Program-made: the position numbers and the translations under genes
Assembly (NCBI RefSeq): GCF_022414595.1
Contig: NZ_JADWYO010000001.1
Span: 1 to 64,000, forward strand
DNA: 64,000 nucleotides
Source: Streptomyces sp. MUM 203J
GTDB lineage: Bacteria > Actinomycetota > Actinomycetes > Streptomycetales > Streptomycetaceae
Direction: 5' to 3'
The notes under the pieces: generated by a model
Seen by the model: the letters and a program-made list of their open reading frames with translations, nothing else
The model's database searches: none
Told to the model about the DNA's origin: nothing
In this document: piece by piece, positions 7,668 through 15,354 of the stretch
Position numbering within the stretch: the first letter of the stretch is position 1
Layout of the letters: each line of letters starts with the position of its first letter

Positions 7668-8294
7668 TCACGATGCGGTCAGCAGGGTCTGCTGCAGGTG
7701 CTCCTCCACGTGCGCGAGCACCTGGTCCCGGCCCGTGCCGGGTATCCCCACCGCCACGTGCACGCTGAACCCGTCCAGCAGGGCCCGCAGCCGGGTCGCG
7801 TACCGGTCGGGGTCCACCGCCCGCAGCTCGCCGCGCGAGACCCCCTCGGCCAGCAGCGCCACCAGGTCCCGGTGCCAGGCGCCCTCGATGGCGGCCTGCC
7901 GGGCGCGGGCGTCCGCGTCGGCGTTCTGCGACCGGTTCCAGACCTCCAGCCACAGCGTCCAGTGCGGGTCGCGCGGCCCGTCGGGGACGTAGAGGCCGAC
8001 GTACTCGGTCAGCCGCTCCCCCACCGGCAGGTCCTGGCGCGACAGCAGCGCGCTGCGCTCGGCACCGAGGCGGCCCTCGCTCCACTCCAGGGTCTGGAGC
8101 AGCAGCTCGTCCTTGGTGTGGAAGTAGTAGATGAGGTGACCGCTGCTCATGCCGACCTCGCGGCCGAGCCCCGCCATGGTGAGGCCTTCGAGCCCGCGCT
8201 CGGCGATCATCGCCATGGCGGCGGCCAGCACCTCCTCACGGGGAGGCGCGGCGTTCCGCCGCCGTGCCGCGGCGGCCCTGGGTGATTCGTTCAC
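7668..8294 (-). CDS. TetR-family transcriptional regulator
   Basis: A 208-residue protein. A TetR_N helix-turn-helix covers residues about 20-65 (EEVLAAAMAMIAERGLEGLT, then MSSGHLIYYFHTKDELL), followed by an all-helical ligand-binding domain. The GLIYYHF-like recognition helix and the C-terminal layout recall BetI-type regulators. The gene reads in the same direction as aguA upstream of it and cimA downstream, and is separated from aguA by a hairpin. A perfect palindrome follows its stop codon. Plausible targets are the agmatine deiminase/urease genes or cimA. The ligand is unknown. Confidence 0.9.
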   Translation of the reverse strand: MNESPRAAAARRRNAAPPREEVLAAAMAMIAERGLEGLTMAGLGREVGMSSGHLIYYFHTKDELLLQTLEWSEGRLGAERSALLSRQDLPVGERLTEYVGLYVPDGPRDPHWTLWLEVWNRSQNADADARARQAAIEGAWHRDLVALLAEGVSRGELRAVDPDRYATRLRALLDGFSVHVAVGIPGTGRDQVLAHVEEHLQQTLLTAS

Positions 8295-8317
8295 GCGTAC
8301 GTTCTACCTGATCACGA

Positions 8318-8343
8318 GCGGCCCGCCCCAGTGGACGGGCCGC
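8318..8343 (-). terminator. Hairpin behind agmatine deiminase gene
   Basis: GCGGCCCG (8318-8325) and CGGGCCGC (8336-8343) form a perfect 8-bp stem with a 10-base loop, 12 bases beyond the aguA stop codon. No T-run follows. This is typical of streptomycete terminators and would separate aguA from the TetR gene. Confidence 0.55.
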
Positions 8344-8354
8344 GAGGGCAAGTG

Positions 8355-9392
8355 TCAGAGCTTCGGCTGCTGCTGGGTGATGCAGTGGATGCCGCCGCCG
8401 CCCGCGAAGATCGTGCGGGCGTCGACCAGGGTGACCGTGCGGTCCGGGAAGAGACGGCGGAAGATCCCGGCGGCGATCTCGTCACGCGGGTCGTCGAAGC
8501 CGCAGAGGACCACACCCCCGTTGCAGAGGTAGTGGTTGATGTACGAGTAGTCGACCCACTCGCCGTCCTCCCGCAGGACCGTCGGCGCGGGCACCTCCAC
8601 GACCTCCAGCGCGCGGCCCCTGGCGTCCGTCCGGGACCGCAGCAGCGCCACGATCTCCTTGCACAGCTCGTGGTCCGGGTGGGCCGGGTCGGGCTGGGTG
8701 TGGGCGACCACGACACCCGGGCGGGCGAACGCGGCGACGATGTCGACATGGCCGCGGGTGCCGAACTTGCCGTAGTCGCCGGTGAGTCCGCGCGGCAGCC
8801 AGATCGCCTTGCTGGTACCGAGCCTCGCGTGGATCTCCGCCTCGACCTGGGCGCGGGTCCAGCCGGGGTTGCGCTCGGGGCCGAGCTGGACGGTGTCGGT
8901 GAGCAGGACCGTGCCCTCGCCGTCCACGTGGACGGCACCGCCCTCGTTGACGAGGGGGCTGCTGTGCACGGTGACCTCGGCCGCGTCCGCGACATGGCGG
9001 GCGATCTTGGAGTCATGCTCCCAGCGGGCCCAGTCGGCGGCGCCCCAGCCGTTGAACACCCAGTCCACGGCGGCCAGTTCACTGCCGTTGGTGACGAAGG
9101 TCGGGCCGATGTCGCGCATCCACGCGTCGTCGAGGTCCCGTTCGAGAAGCTCGACGTCCGGGCCGAGCGCCTCACGGGCCGAGGCGGCGTCGCCGGGGGC
9201 CACGACCATCGTGACCGGCTCGAACCGGCGCACGGCGCGGGCCACCCGCGCCCAGGCGGTGCGGGCCTCGGCCAGTTCCCCGGCATCGGTGAAGGTGGGG
9301 TTGGGGCTGGGCCAGGCCATCCAGGTGCGCTCGTGGGGAGCCCACTCTGCCGGCATGCGGAAGGTCGCGGGGGCTGTCTTGGGGGCTGTCAT
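8355..9392 (-). CDS. aguA: Agmatine deiminase
   Basis: A 345-residue member of the guanidine-modifying (PAD-like) superfamily, at the usual family length. MPAEWAPHERTWMAWP opens the domain. DAWMRDIGPTF and NEGGAVHVDGEGT supply substrate-binding and catalytic acidic residues, GHVDIVAAF holds the catalytic His, and GGGGIHCITQQQP at the C-terminus holds the nucleophilic Cys near residue 337. The enzyme converts agmatine to N-carbamoylputrescine and ammonia. The adjacent downstream-oriented ureC gene lies only 14 bases upstream, so urease and deiminase genes form one nitrogen-salvage operon. The N-carbamoylputrescine amidase is not in this window. Confidence 0.93.
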   Translation of the reverse strand: MTAPKTAPATFRMPAEWAPHERTWMAWPSPNPTFTDAGELAEARTAWARVARAVRRFEPVTMVVAPGDAASAREALGPDVELLERDLDDAWMRDIGPTFVTNGSELAAVDWVFNGWGAADWARWEHDSKIARHVADAAEVTVHSSPLVNEGGAVHVDGEGTVLLTDTVQLGPERNPGWTRAQVEAEIHARLGTSKAIWLPRGLTGDYGKFGTRGHVDIVAAFARPGVVVAHTQPDPAHPDHELCKEIVALLRSRTDARGRALEVVEVPAPTVLREDGEWVDYSYINHYLCNGGVVLCGFDDPRDEIAAGIFRRLFPDRTVTLVDARTIFAGGGGIHCITQQQPKL

Positions 9393-9406
9393 GGGGAGCT
9401 GGATCC

Positions 9407-11089
9407 TCAGAGGAAGTAGAGGCGGTTGAGGGAGACGGAGTCGGCGGGGTCCGAGCGGACCGGGTCGCCGTCGAGCGTGACCAGGCCCGTGCGGCCGTCC
9501 ACGGCCACTTCTCCGATGCGGGAGTTGAGGAGGAGGTTTCCGGGGCCGATGCCGCGGGTGCCGCGGACGGCCACCCTGCGGCGCCTGGTCGGCATCCGGT
9601 CGCCGTCCAGCCGGGCCGCCGCACCGGACACGAACGCGACCGAGATGTCCGCCGCCGTGGCGCCGTGTGCGCCGAACTGCGGTCCCAGCACCAGGGGTTC
9701 GCAGGTGTCGGTGGCCGCGTTGGGGTCGCCCACGACCCCGTACGCCGGGAAACCCGCCTTCAGGACGAGCTGCGGCTTCGCACCGAAGAACTCCGGCCGC
9801 CACAGCACGATGTCGGCCAGCTTGCCGACCTCGATGGAGCCGACCTCGTGTGCGAGGCCGTGGGCGATGGCCGGGTTGATGGTGAGCTTGGCCATGTAGC
9901 GCAGGACGCGGGCGTTGTCGTCGCCGTCCCCGTCTCCCTCCAGCGGGCCCAGCTCGGCCTTCATCTTCCCCGCCATGGCGAAGGTCCGGCGTACGGTCTC
10001 GCCGGCCCTTCCCATGCCCTGCGCGTCCGACGAGGTGATGCCGATCGCGCCGAGGTCGTGCAGCACGTCCTCCGCGCCCATCGTCCCGGACCGGATGCGG
10101 TCGCGGGCCATGGCGGCGTCGCCGGGCAGGTCGGTCTTGAGGTCGTGGACGGAGACGATCATCCCGTAGTGCTCCGCGACCGCGTCCCGCCCGAAGGGGA
10201 GCGTGGGGTTGGTGGAGGAGCCGATGACGTTGGGGACGCCAGCCATCTTCAGGACGTTGGGGACGTGTCCGCCGCCGCAGCCCTCGATGTGGAACGCGTG
10301 GATCGTCCGGCCTTCGAGGACCTTCAGGGTGTCCTCGACCGACAGGCACTCGTTGAGGCCGTCGCTGTGCAGGGCGACCTGGACGTCGTGCTCCTCGGCC
10401 ACGCGCAGGGCCGTGTCGAGGGCGCGGGTGTGGGCGCCCATGTCCTCATGGACCTTGAAGCCGGACGCGCCTCCCTCGGCCAGCGCCTCGACGAGCGGCG
10501 CGGGGTCCGAGGACGAGCCGCGGGCCAGGAAACCGATGTTGACGGGCCAGGCGTCGAACGCGTTGAACGCGTGCTTCAGCGCCCAGGGGGAGTTGACGCC
10601 GACGCCCCAGACCGGGCCGAACTCCTGGCCGATGACCGTGGTCACGCCGGAGGCGAGGGACGCCTCCATGATGCGGGGGGAGAGCAGGTGGACGTGGGTG
10701 TCCACGGCACCGGCGGTGGCGATCAGGCCCTCGCCGGACACGATGCTCGTGCCCGTGCCCACGACCACGTCGACGCCGTCGAGGGTGTCCGGGTTGCCCG
10801 CTCGGCCGATGGCGTGGATCCGGCCCTCGCGGATGCCGACGGACACCTTGCGGATGCCTTGGACGGCGTCGATGACGAGGACGTTGCTGATGACGACGTC
10901 GCAGGTCTCACGTACGGCGGCGGCCTTTAGGTGCAGTCCGTCGCGGGCCGTCTTGCCGAAGCCCGCCAGGAACTCGTCACCCGGCTTCTGGGCGTCCGAC
11001 TCGACGCGTACGGTCAGGCCGGAGTCGCCGAGGCGGACGCGGTCGCCCGTACGGGGGCCGTGGACGGAGGCGTACTCGTAGGGGTCCAT
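9407..11089 (-). CDS. ureC: Urease alpha subunit-like amidohydrolase (UreC, atypical)
   Basis: A 560-residue urease alpha homologue. The nickel ligands are present: H132 and H134 in THVHLLSP, the carbamylated K212 and H214 in GFKVHEDMG, H241, H267 in AFHIEGCGGGH, and D355 in SSDAQGMG. The catalytic H315, equivalent to H320 of Klebsiella urease, is also there. The mobile-flap cysteine (C319 in Klebsiella) is replaced by Val314, and the HEDWG Trp is Met. The start ATG at 11089 overlaps the ureAB stop by one base (TGATG), implying translational coupling. No ureD/E/F/G maturation genes are nearby. Urea hydrolysis is therefore plausible but would rely on accessory proteins encoded elsewhere, if it occurs. 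Confidence 0.88.
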   Translation of the reverse strand: MDPYEYASVHGPRTGDRVRLGDSGLTVRVESDAQKPGDEFLAGFGKTARDGLHLKAAAVRETCDVVISNVLVIDAVQGIRKVSVGIREGRIHAIGRAGNPDTLDGVDVVVGTGTSIVSGEGLIATAGAVDTHVHLLSPRIMEASLASGVTTVIGQEFGPVWGVGVNSPWALKHAFNAFDAWPVNIGFLARGSSSDPAPLVEALAEGGASGFKVHEDMGAHTRALDTALRVAEEHDVQVALHSDGLNECLSVEDTLKVLEGRTIHAFHIEGCGGGHVPNVLKMAGVPNVIGSSTNPTLPFGRDAVAEHYGMIVSVHDLKTDLPGDAAMARDRIRSGTMGAEDVLHDLGAIGITSSDAQGMGRAGETVRRTFAMAGKMKAELGPLEGDGDGDDNARVLRYMAKLTINPAIAHGLAHEVGSIEVGKLADIVLWRPEFFGAKPQLVLKAGFPAYGVVGDPNAATDTCEPLVLGPQFGAHGATAADISVAFVSGAAARLDGDRMPTRRRRVAVRGTRGIGPGNLLLNSRIGEVAVDGRTGLVTLDGDPVRSDPADSVSLNRLYFL

Positions 11090-11958
11090 CAGGCGTTCTC
11101 CTCCGCTCCGGCGGGTTCCGTCTCGGCCGTCGCGGCGGCTGCGGGGCCTGCCGCCAGGGCGGCCTCCGGAAGGGTCGGCGGAGGTGCGACGGGGGGTGCC
11201 GTACGGGGTGCCGCCGGACTCGGTGTCCGCGCCGGTTCCGCCGGGCGCGGTGTCGCCGGGCCCGTCACCTGTTCCGGTGCCGCCCCCAGGTAGCCGCAGG
11301 CCGCCGCCCGGCGCAGGGCCTCCTCCTTCGCGCCCGGGGCGTCCAGCGGCCCGTCGACCAGGCCCGCGAAGCCGATCGCGACACGGTCGCCGCCGACCGG
11401 GACGAGGCCCACCTCGGCCTCGCCGCCCGGGTCGAAGCGCATGGAGGAGCCGGCCGGGACGCACAGGCGCATGCCGTACGCGGCGGCCCGGTCGAAGCGG
11501 AGCCGGGGGTTCGCCTCGAAGAAGTGGAAATGGCTGGTGACGCTGACCGGGACGGTCGCGGTGTTGCGGACCGTGAGCCTCAGTTCCGGCACCAGACCGG
11601 CGTAGCCGGGGCCGGGGAGGAGGGCGCCGGGGGCGTCCTCACCCCCGGTGGCGGCGGCGCCCACGGGGTCGGTGACCACCGCCAGGCGGGAGCCGTCGTC
11701 GAAGACGGCCTCGACGTGGACCTCGGTGACGACATCGGCCACGCCCGGCAGGACGTCGTCGGGGCCGAGGACGGCGCGGGCCGCCTCGACGGCCTCCGCG
11801 AGCCGGCGGCCGTCCCTGGCCGCCTCGCACACGGTGTCCGCGATGAGGGCCGTGGCCTCGGGGACGTTGAGCCGCAGACCGCGGGCGCGGCGGGCCCGGG
11901 CGAGTTCGGCGGCTCCGAAAAGGAGCAGGCGGTCGCGTTCCGTCGGGGTCAGTCGCAT
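11089..11958 (-). CDS. ureAB: Fused urease gamma-beta subunit with Pro/Ala-rich tail
   Basis: A 289-residue protein combining two urease subunits. Residues 1-100 are UreA-like (MRLTPTERDRLLLFGAAELA, then TLLPG-like VLPGVADVVTEVHVEAVF). Residues about 115-210 are UreB-like (VTSHFHFFEANPRLRFDRAAAYG, then VPAGSSMRFDPG). The last 60 or so residues are a low-complexity Pro/Ala/Thr/Glu tail not found in ordinary subunits. The start ATG at 11958 is fixed by a near-perfect AGGAGGTGA five bases upstream. An in-frame start 15 codons earlier (12003) lacks that signal. It is the first gene of a ureAB-ureC-aguA operon. Confidence 0.87.
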   Translation of the reverse strand: MRLTPTERDRLLLFGAAELARARRARGLRLNVPEATALIADTVCEAARDGRRLAEAVEAARAVLGPDDVLPGVADVVTEVHVEAVFDDGSRLAVVTDPVGAAATGGEDAPGALLPGPGYAGLVPELRLTVRNTATVPVSVTSHFHFFEANPRLRFDRAAAYGMRLCVPAGSSMRFDPGGEAEVGLVPVGGDRVAIGFAGLVDGPLDAPGAKEEALRRAAACGYLGAAPEQVTGPATPRPAEPARTPSPAAPRTAPPVAPPPTLPEAALAAGPAAAATAETEPAGAEENA

Positions 11959-12204
11959 GTCGTTCACCTCCTGGCGGGGACTTTTGAGCGTCACTCTAAC
12001 CATGAAGCGAACGCAAGCGGTAGGGGTTCGCGACCTTGTATTGAGTACTGCTCAAATGTCCGCCGTTCCGTCCCTTCCCCAAACCGGGGAGCTGCGCCGG
12101 GCCCCCGGCACGAAACGGCGGGCCGGCAGGGCGTCGGGCACAACCCGACCGCCGGTGCGGGCGTCTTCCCTGGTGAGCTGGTCTTCTACGAGAACGGGGT
12201 GGGC

Positions 12205-12348
12205 ATGGAGGAAGTCGTCGGGTCCCTCGTCGTGCGAGGGCTCAGGACCGCGGCCGGGATCGTCGCGTGGTCCGGGGACGCGCTGCTGGTCGGGCTGGAG
12301 TGGCTGCTGGACCGGAAGCGGAAGCCGAAGCGCGGGCGCGAGAAGTGA
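12205..12348 (+). CDS. Small hypothetical protein (47 aa)
   Basis: A short frame starting ATG at 12205 encodes an amphipathic or membrane-seeking peptide (VVGSLVVRGLRTAAGIVAW, then ALLVGLEWLLD) ending in a strongly basic KRKPKRGREK tail. The stop is immediately followed by a perfect 17-bp terminator hairpin, and codon third positions are G/C-rich. The gene stands alone, divergent from ureAB and convergent with ilvE. No family is recognised, and a chance ORF cannot be excluded. The hairpin could also serve ilvE only. Confidence 0.45.
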   Translation: MEEVVGSLVVRGLRTAAGIVAWSGDALLVGLEWLLDRKRKPKRGREK

Positions 12349-12383
12349 AGGGCCCGGCTCGCATGCTGCGAGCCGGGCCCTTC
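12347..12383. terminator. Perfect 17-bp bidirectional terminator hairpin
   Basis: The two arms 12347-12363 and 12367-12383 are perfect inverted complements of 17 bases separated by a 3-base loop (TGC). It lies between the stop of the small rightward ORF and the stop of ilvE, which converge here. Confidence 0.8.
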
Positions 12384-12402
12384 GGGGGAGCCTGGAGTGG
12401 CG

Positions 12403-13494
12403 TTACGCGACCGGGTGGGTCCAGCCGTGGGTGTCGGGGGACGCGCCGGTCTGGATGGACAGGAGCGCCTCGCGCAGCTTCAGGGTGACCTCGCCGGGCT
12501 CGCCGTCGCCCTGGGTCCACTCGCCGTTCGCGGACTTGACCGTGCCGACCGGGGTGATGACCGCCGCGGTGCCGCACGCGAACACCTCGGTCAGGGTGCC
12601 GTTCTCGGTGTCCCGGCGCCACTGCTCGGTGGAGATGCGGCCCTCCTCGGACGTATAGCCGAGGTCCCGGGCGACCTGGAGGAGGGAGTCACGGGTGATC
12701 CCGGCCAGGAGCGAACCGGTCAGCTCGGGGGTGACGATGCGGTCCCCGTACACGAAGTACAGGTTCATGCCGCCCATCTCCTCGACCCACTTGTGCTCCA
12801 GCGCGTCGAGCCAGACGACCTGGTCGCAGCCCTTCGCCGCGGCCTCGGCCTGGGCGAGCAGGGAGGCCGCGTAGTTGCCGCCGGTCTTGGCGAAGCCCAT
12901 GCCGCCGGGGACGGCTCGGACGTAGTTCTCCGACAGCCAGACGGAGACCGGCTTGACGCCGCCGGGGAAGTACGCGCCCGCCGGGGAGGCGATCACGATG
13001 AAGAGGTACTCGTTCGCCGGGCGGACCCCCAGGCCCACCTCGTTGGCGATCATGAAGGGACGCAGGTACAGGGACTCCTCGCCGCCGTGCGGCGGGACCC
13101 AGGCCTGGTCCTGCCTGACCAGCGCGTCGCACGCGGCGACGAAGGTCTCGACCGGCAGCTCCGGCATGGCCAGGCGGCGGGCGGAGAGCTGGAACCGCCT
13201 GGCGTTGGCCTCCGGGCGGAAGAGGGAGACCGAGCCGTCGGGGCGGCGGTAGGCCTTCAGACCCTCGAAGATCTCCTGCGCGTAGTGCAGGGTCATGTTC
13301 GCCGGGTCGATGGACAGCGGCGCGTACGGCACCAGCTCGGCGTCGTGCCAGCCGCGGCCCTCGGTCCACTTGACGACCACCATGTGGTCGGTGAAGTGGC
13401 GGCCGAAGCCGGGGCTGGCGAGGATCGCCTCGCGCTCCGCGTCGGACAGCGGGTTCGAGGAGGGCTTCAGCTCGATCGTCGTGGGCGTCGTCAT
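12403..13494 (-). CDS. ilvE: Branched-chain amino acid aminotransferase
   Basis: A 363-residue class IV PLP enzyme of the long BCAT type. [21 protein letters not shown], the PLP-lysine motif [12 protein letters not shown] and the [16 protein letters not shown] phosphate/PLP-binding segment are all present. It performs the last step of valine, leucine and isoleucine synthesis (2-oxoacid plus glutamate) and the first step of their breakdown. The start ATG at 13494 is preceded by AAGGA. It is transcribed alone between leuB and a strong terminator, with about 290 bases between it and leuB that include the leuB terminator and the ilvE promoter region. Confidence 0.96.
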   Translation of the reverse strand: MTTPTTIELKPSSNPLSDAEREAILASPGFGRHFTDHMVVVKWTEGRGWHDAELVPYAPLSIDPANMTLHYAQEIFEGLKAYRRPDGSVSLFRPEANARRFQLSARRLAMPELPVETFVAACDALVRQDQAWVPPHGGEESLYLRPFMIANEVGLGVRPANEYLFIVIASPAGAYFPGGVKPVSVWLSENYVRAVPGGMGFAKTGGNYAASLLAQAEAAAKGCDQVVWLDALEHKWVEEMGGMNLYFVYGDRIVTPELTGSLLAGITRDSLLQVARDLGYTSEEGRISTEQWRRDTENGTLTEVFACGTAAVITPVGTVKSANGEWTQGDGEPGEVTLKLREALLSIQTGASPDTHGWTHPVA

Positions 13495-13720
13495 GAGTGC
13501 ATGTCCTTCACCGGTTCGTGTGTGACGGACCGCGCCTCACGCCGTTCCTGCCGCTGTCGCTGCTGCTCCGTGCTGCTGCCAGGACGTCTGGGCGTCACCG
13601 CATGCCGCGGCCCCGCGTTCGATTATCGCCCGGGGGGCCCGGCCGGGGAAACGGGCGGTGGGTGTGACCCTGTGCGAGCGCGCCGTCCGGCGCCGGGGCG
13701 CACCCGGGCCGCGCATGCGG

Positions 13721-13755
13721 AAGCCGCCGGGCGCGGGGGCGCGGCCCGGCGGCTT
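13721..13755 (-). terminator. Terminator hairpin behind leuB
   Basis: AAGCCGCCGGGC (13721-13732) and GCCCGGCGGCTT (13744-13755) are perfect complements, with an 11-base loop, 30 bases past the leuB stop. It separates leuB from ilvE. Confidence 0.75.
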
Positions 13756-13784
13756 CACCTGGCTGTTTCCGGGTCCGTGTCGGG

Positions 13785-14828
13785 TCAGCCCGCCACCCGC
13801 GCCGCCAGGGCGTCACCGGTCTCGTCCGTAGTACGGGCGGCGGAGCCCGCGCGCTCGGTCAGGTCTGCGGCGACGGCCTCCTCGATGCGGGCGGCCTCCG
13901 TGCCGTATCCGAGGTGGCGCAGGAGCAGTGCCACGGACAGGACCGTGGCCGTGGGGTCGGCCTTGCCGGTGCCCGCGATGTCGGGCGCCGAGCCGTGCAC
14001 GGGCTCGAACATGGACGGGAAGGCACCCGTCGGGTTGATGTTGCCGGAGGCGGCCAGCCCGATGCCGCCGGTGACGGCCGCGGCGAGGTCGGTGAGGATG
14101 TCACCGAAGAGGTTGTCGGTGACGATGACGTCGAACCGCTCCGGCTGGGTGACGAAGAAGATCGTCGCGGCGTCGACGTGCAGGTAGTCGGTGGTGACCT
14201 CGGGGTACTCCTCGCCCACCTTGTCGAAGATCCTCTTCCACATGTGTCCGGCGTACACGAGGACGTTGTTCTTGTGGACCAGGGTCAGCTTCTTGCGCGG
14301 GCGGGCGTCGGCGCGCTCGTAGGCGTCCCGGACGACGCGCTCGACGCCGTACGCGGTGTTCACGCTGACCTCGGTGGCGACCTCGGCGGGCGTGCCGGTG
14401 CGCAGGGCACCGCCGTTGCCGGTGTAGGGCCCCTCGGTGCCCTCGCGGACGACCACGAAGTCGATGTCGGGACGCCCGGCGAGCGGGGTCTCGGTCTGCG
14501 GGAACAGCTTCGACGGACGCAGGTTCACGTAGTGGTCGAAGGCGAACCGCAGTTTGAGGAGCAGCCCGCGCTCCAGGACGCCGGAGGGCACGGACGGGTC
14601 ACCGATGGCGCCCAGCAGGATGGCGTCGTGCCCCTTGAGGGACTCCAGCTCCGCGTCGGGGAGGGTCTCCCCGGTGCGGTGCCAGCGCCGGGCGCCGAGG
14701 TCGTACTCCTTGGTCTCCAGCTTCACGTCCTGCGGGAGGACGGCCCGGAGGACCTTGAGTCCCTGGGCCACGACCTCCTGGCCGATGCCGTCACCGGGGA
14801 TCACTGCGAGATTGATGCTGCGAGACAT
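13785..14828 (-). CDS. leuB: 3-Isopropylmalate dehydrogenase
   Basis: A 347-residue isocitrate/isopropylmalate dehydrogenase family member. It opens with the [15 protein letters not shown] nucleotide-binding motif. Substrate arginines lie in [19 protein letters not shown], NMet-binding acidic residues in [15 protein letters not shown], and the C-terminal [19 protein letters not shown] motif is the adenine/NAD site. It oxidises and decarboxylates 3-isopropylmalate in leucine synthesis. It is monocistronic here. A perfect palindrome at 14869-14883 lies in its upstream region. The enzyme may also act on 3-methylmalate downstream of CimA, as LeuB proteins do in citramalate pathways. Confidence 0.96.
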   Translation of the reverse strand: MSRSINLAVIPGDGIGQEVVAQGLKVLRAVLPQDVKLETKEYDLGARRWHRTGETLPDAELESLKGHDAILLGAIGDPSVPSGVLERGLLLKLRFAFDHYVNLRPSKLFPQTETPLAGRPDIDFVVVREGTEGPYTGNGGALRTGTPAEVATEVSVNTAYGVERVVRDAYERADARPRKKLTLVHKNNVLVYAGHMWKRIFDKVGEEYPEVTTDYLHVDAATIFFVTQPERFDVIVTDNLFGDILTDLAAAVTGGIGLAASGNINPTGAFPSMFEPVHGSAPDIAGTGKADPTATVLSVALLLRHLGYGTEAARIEEAVAADLTERAGSAARTTDETGDALAARVAG

Positions 14829-14868
14829 GTCGGCACCCTACTCTTCGTCCCATTGCCTGACATCGACC

Positions 14869-14883
14869 GTCCACCATGTGGAC
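14869..14883. promoter_or_regulatory. Perfect 6-3-6 palindrome upstream of leuB
   Basis: GTCCAC-CAT-GTGGAC lies about 40 bases upstream of the leuB start codon, between leuB and a small leftward gene. The spacing suits an operator overlapping the promoter or transcription start. The regulator is unknown. Confidence 0.45.
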
Positions 14884-14919
14884 CACGCGCGAGCAGGCGC
14901 AGGGCCGCGGCCGACCGGC

Positions 14920-15063
14920 TCAGTGGCCGGTCGCGCCGCCGTTGTCCCGGCGGTCGAGGGCGCGCTGCAGCGCGGCGGCGGCGTTCTTGCGCTCGGCCTC
15001 GGCGGAGCGGGCGGCGGCGTGGCGGACACGGACACGGGCGGGGCGGGGGGCGGCGAAAGACAT
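14920..15063 (-). CDS. Small basic protein, 47 aa, unknown function
   Basis: The frame runs from ATG at 15063 (AAGGAG ten bases upstream) to TGA at 14920-14922. The product is short, very basic at the N-terminus (RPARVRVRHAAARS), with a helical middle (AEAERKNAAAALQRALDRR) and a Gly-rich end. The strong ribosome-binding site, codon bias and isolation between leuB and pruA support a real gene. From memory, similar short proteins occur at this position in other Streptomyces, but I cannot verify that. There is no membrane segment; nucleic-acid binding is possible but not shown. Confidence 0.6.
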   Translation of the reverse strand: MSFAAPRPARVRVRHAAARSAEAERKNAAAALQRALDRRDNGGATGH

Positions 15064-15267
15064 CGCGGATCGACTCCTTCAGACGAGGGGGATGAAGGCG
15101 CCGGAAGGGGCGGGAGGCGCGGCCACAGGGGTTGCCTGTCAGGGGCGAATCGCGCGCTCGACCGCCGTTCGCTGGTGAAGCGAGACGTTCGGCTCCTACA
15201 AAGCTAAGCGAGCCGGGCGCCTCTGTCTCCACAATTACTCGGACTTCCTACTATCTGAGACGGCGCG

Positions 15268-15336
15268 GCCCCCGCGGACATGAGACCGCCCCCGTCCGGC
15301 GTGAGGGCGCCGAAGGGGGGCGGTGTCCGCGGGGGC
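15268..15336 (-). terminator. Long-stem terminator behind pruA
   Basis: GCCCCCGCGGACA (15268-15280) pairs perfectly with TGTCCGCGGGGGC (15324-15336). A nested ACCGCCCCC/GGGGGCGGT pairing lies inside. The structure sits just beyond the pruA stop at 15355. Confidence 0.7.
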
Positions 15337-15354
15337 GTGAGCCCGCGCCGGGCG

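Noticed and set aside
5589..8285. 898-codon open frame on the plus strand opposite cimA and the TetR gene
   Set aside because: It is the antisense shadow of cimA and neighbours; translation is Val/Arg/Gly-rich with no domain, while the minus strand gives clear protein families.
9407..11958. Urease genes as pseudogenes
   Set aside because: Both frames are intact and overlapping, and all metal ligands are kept, so they are functional genes even if the substrate is uncertain.
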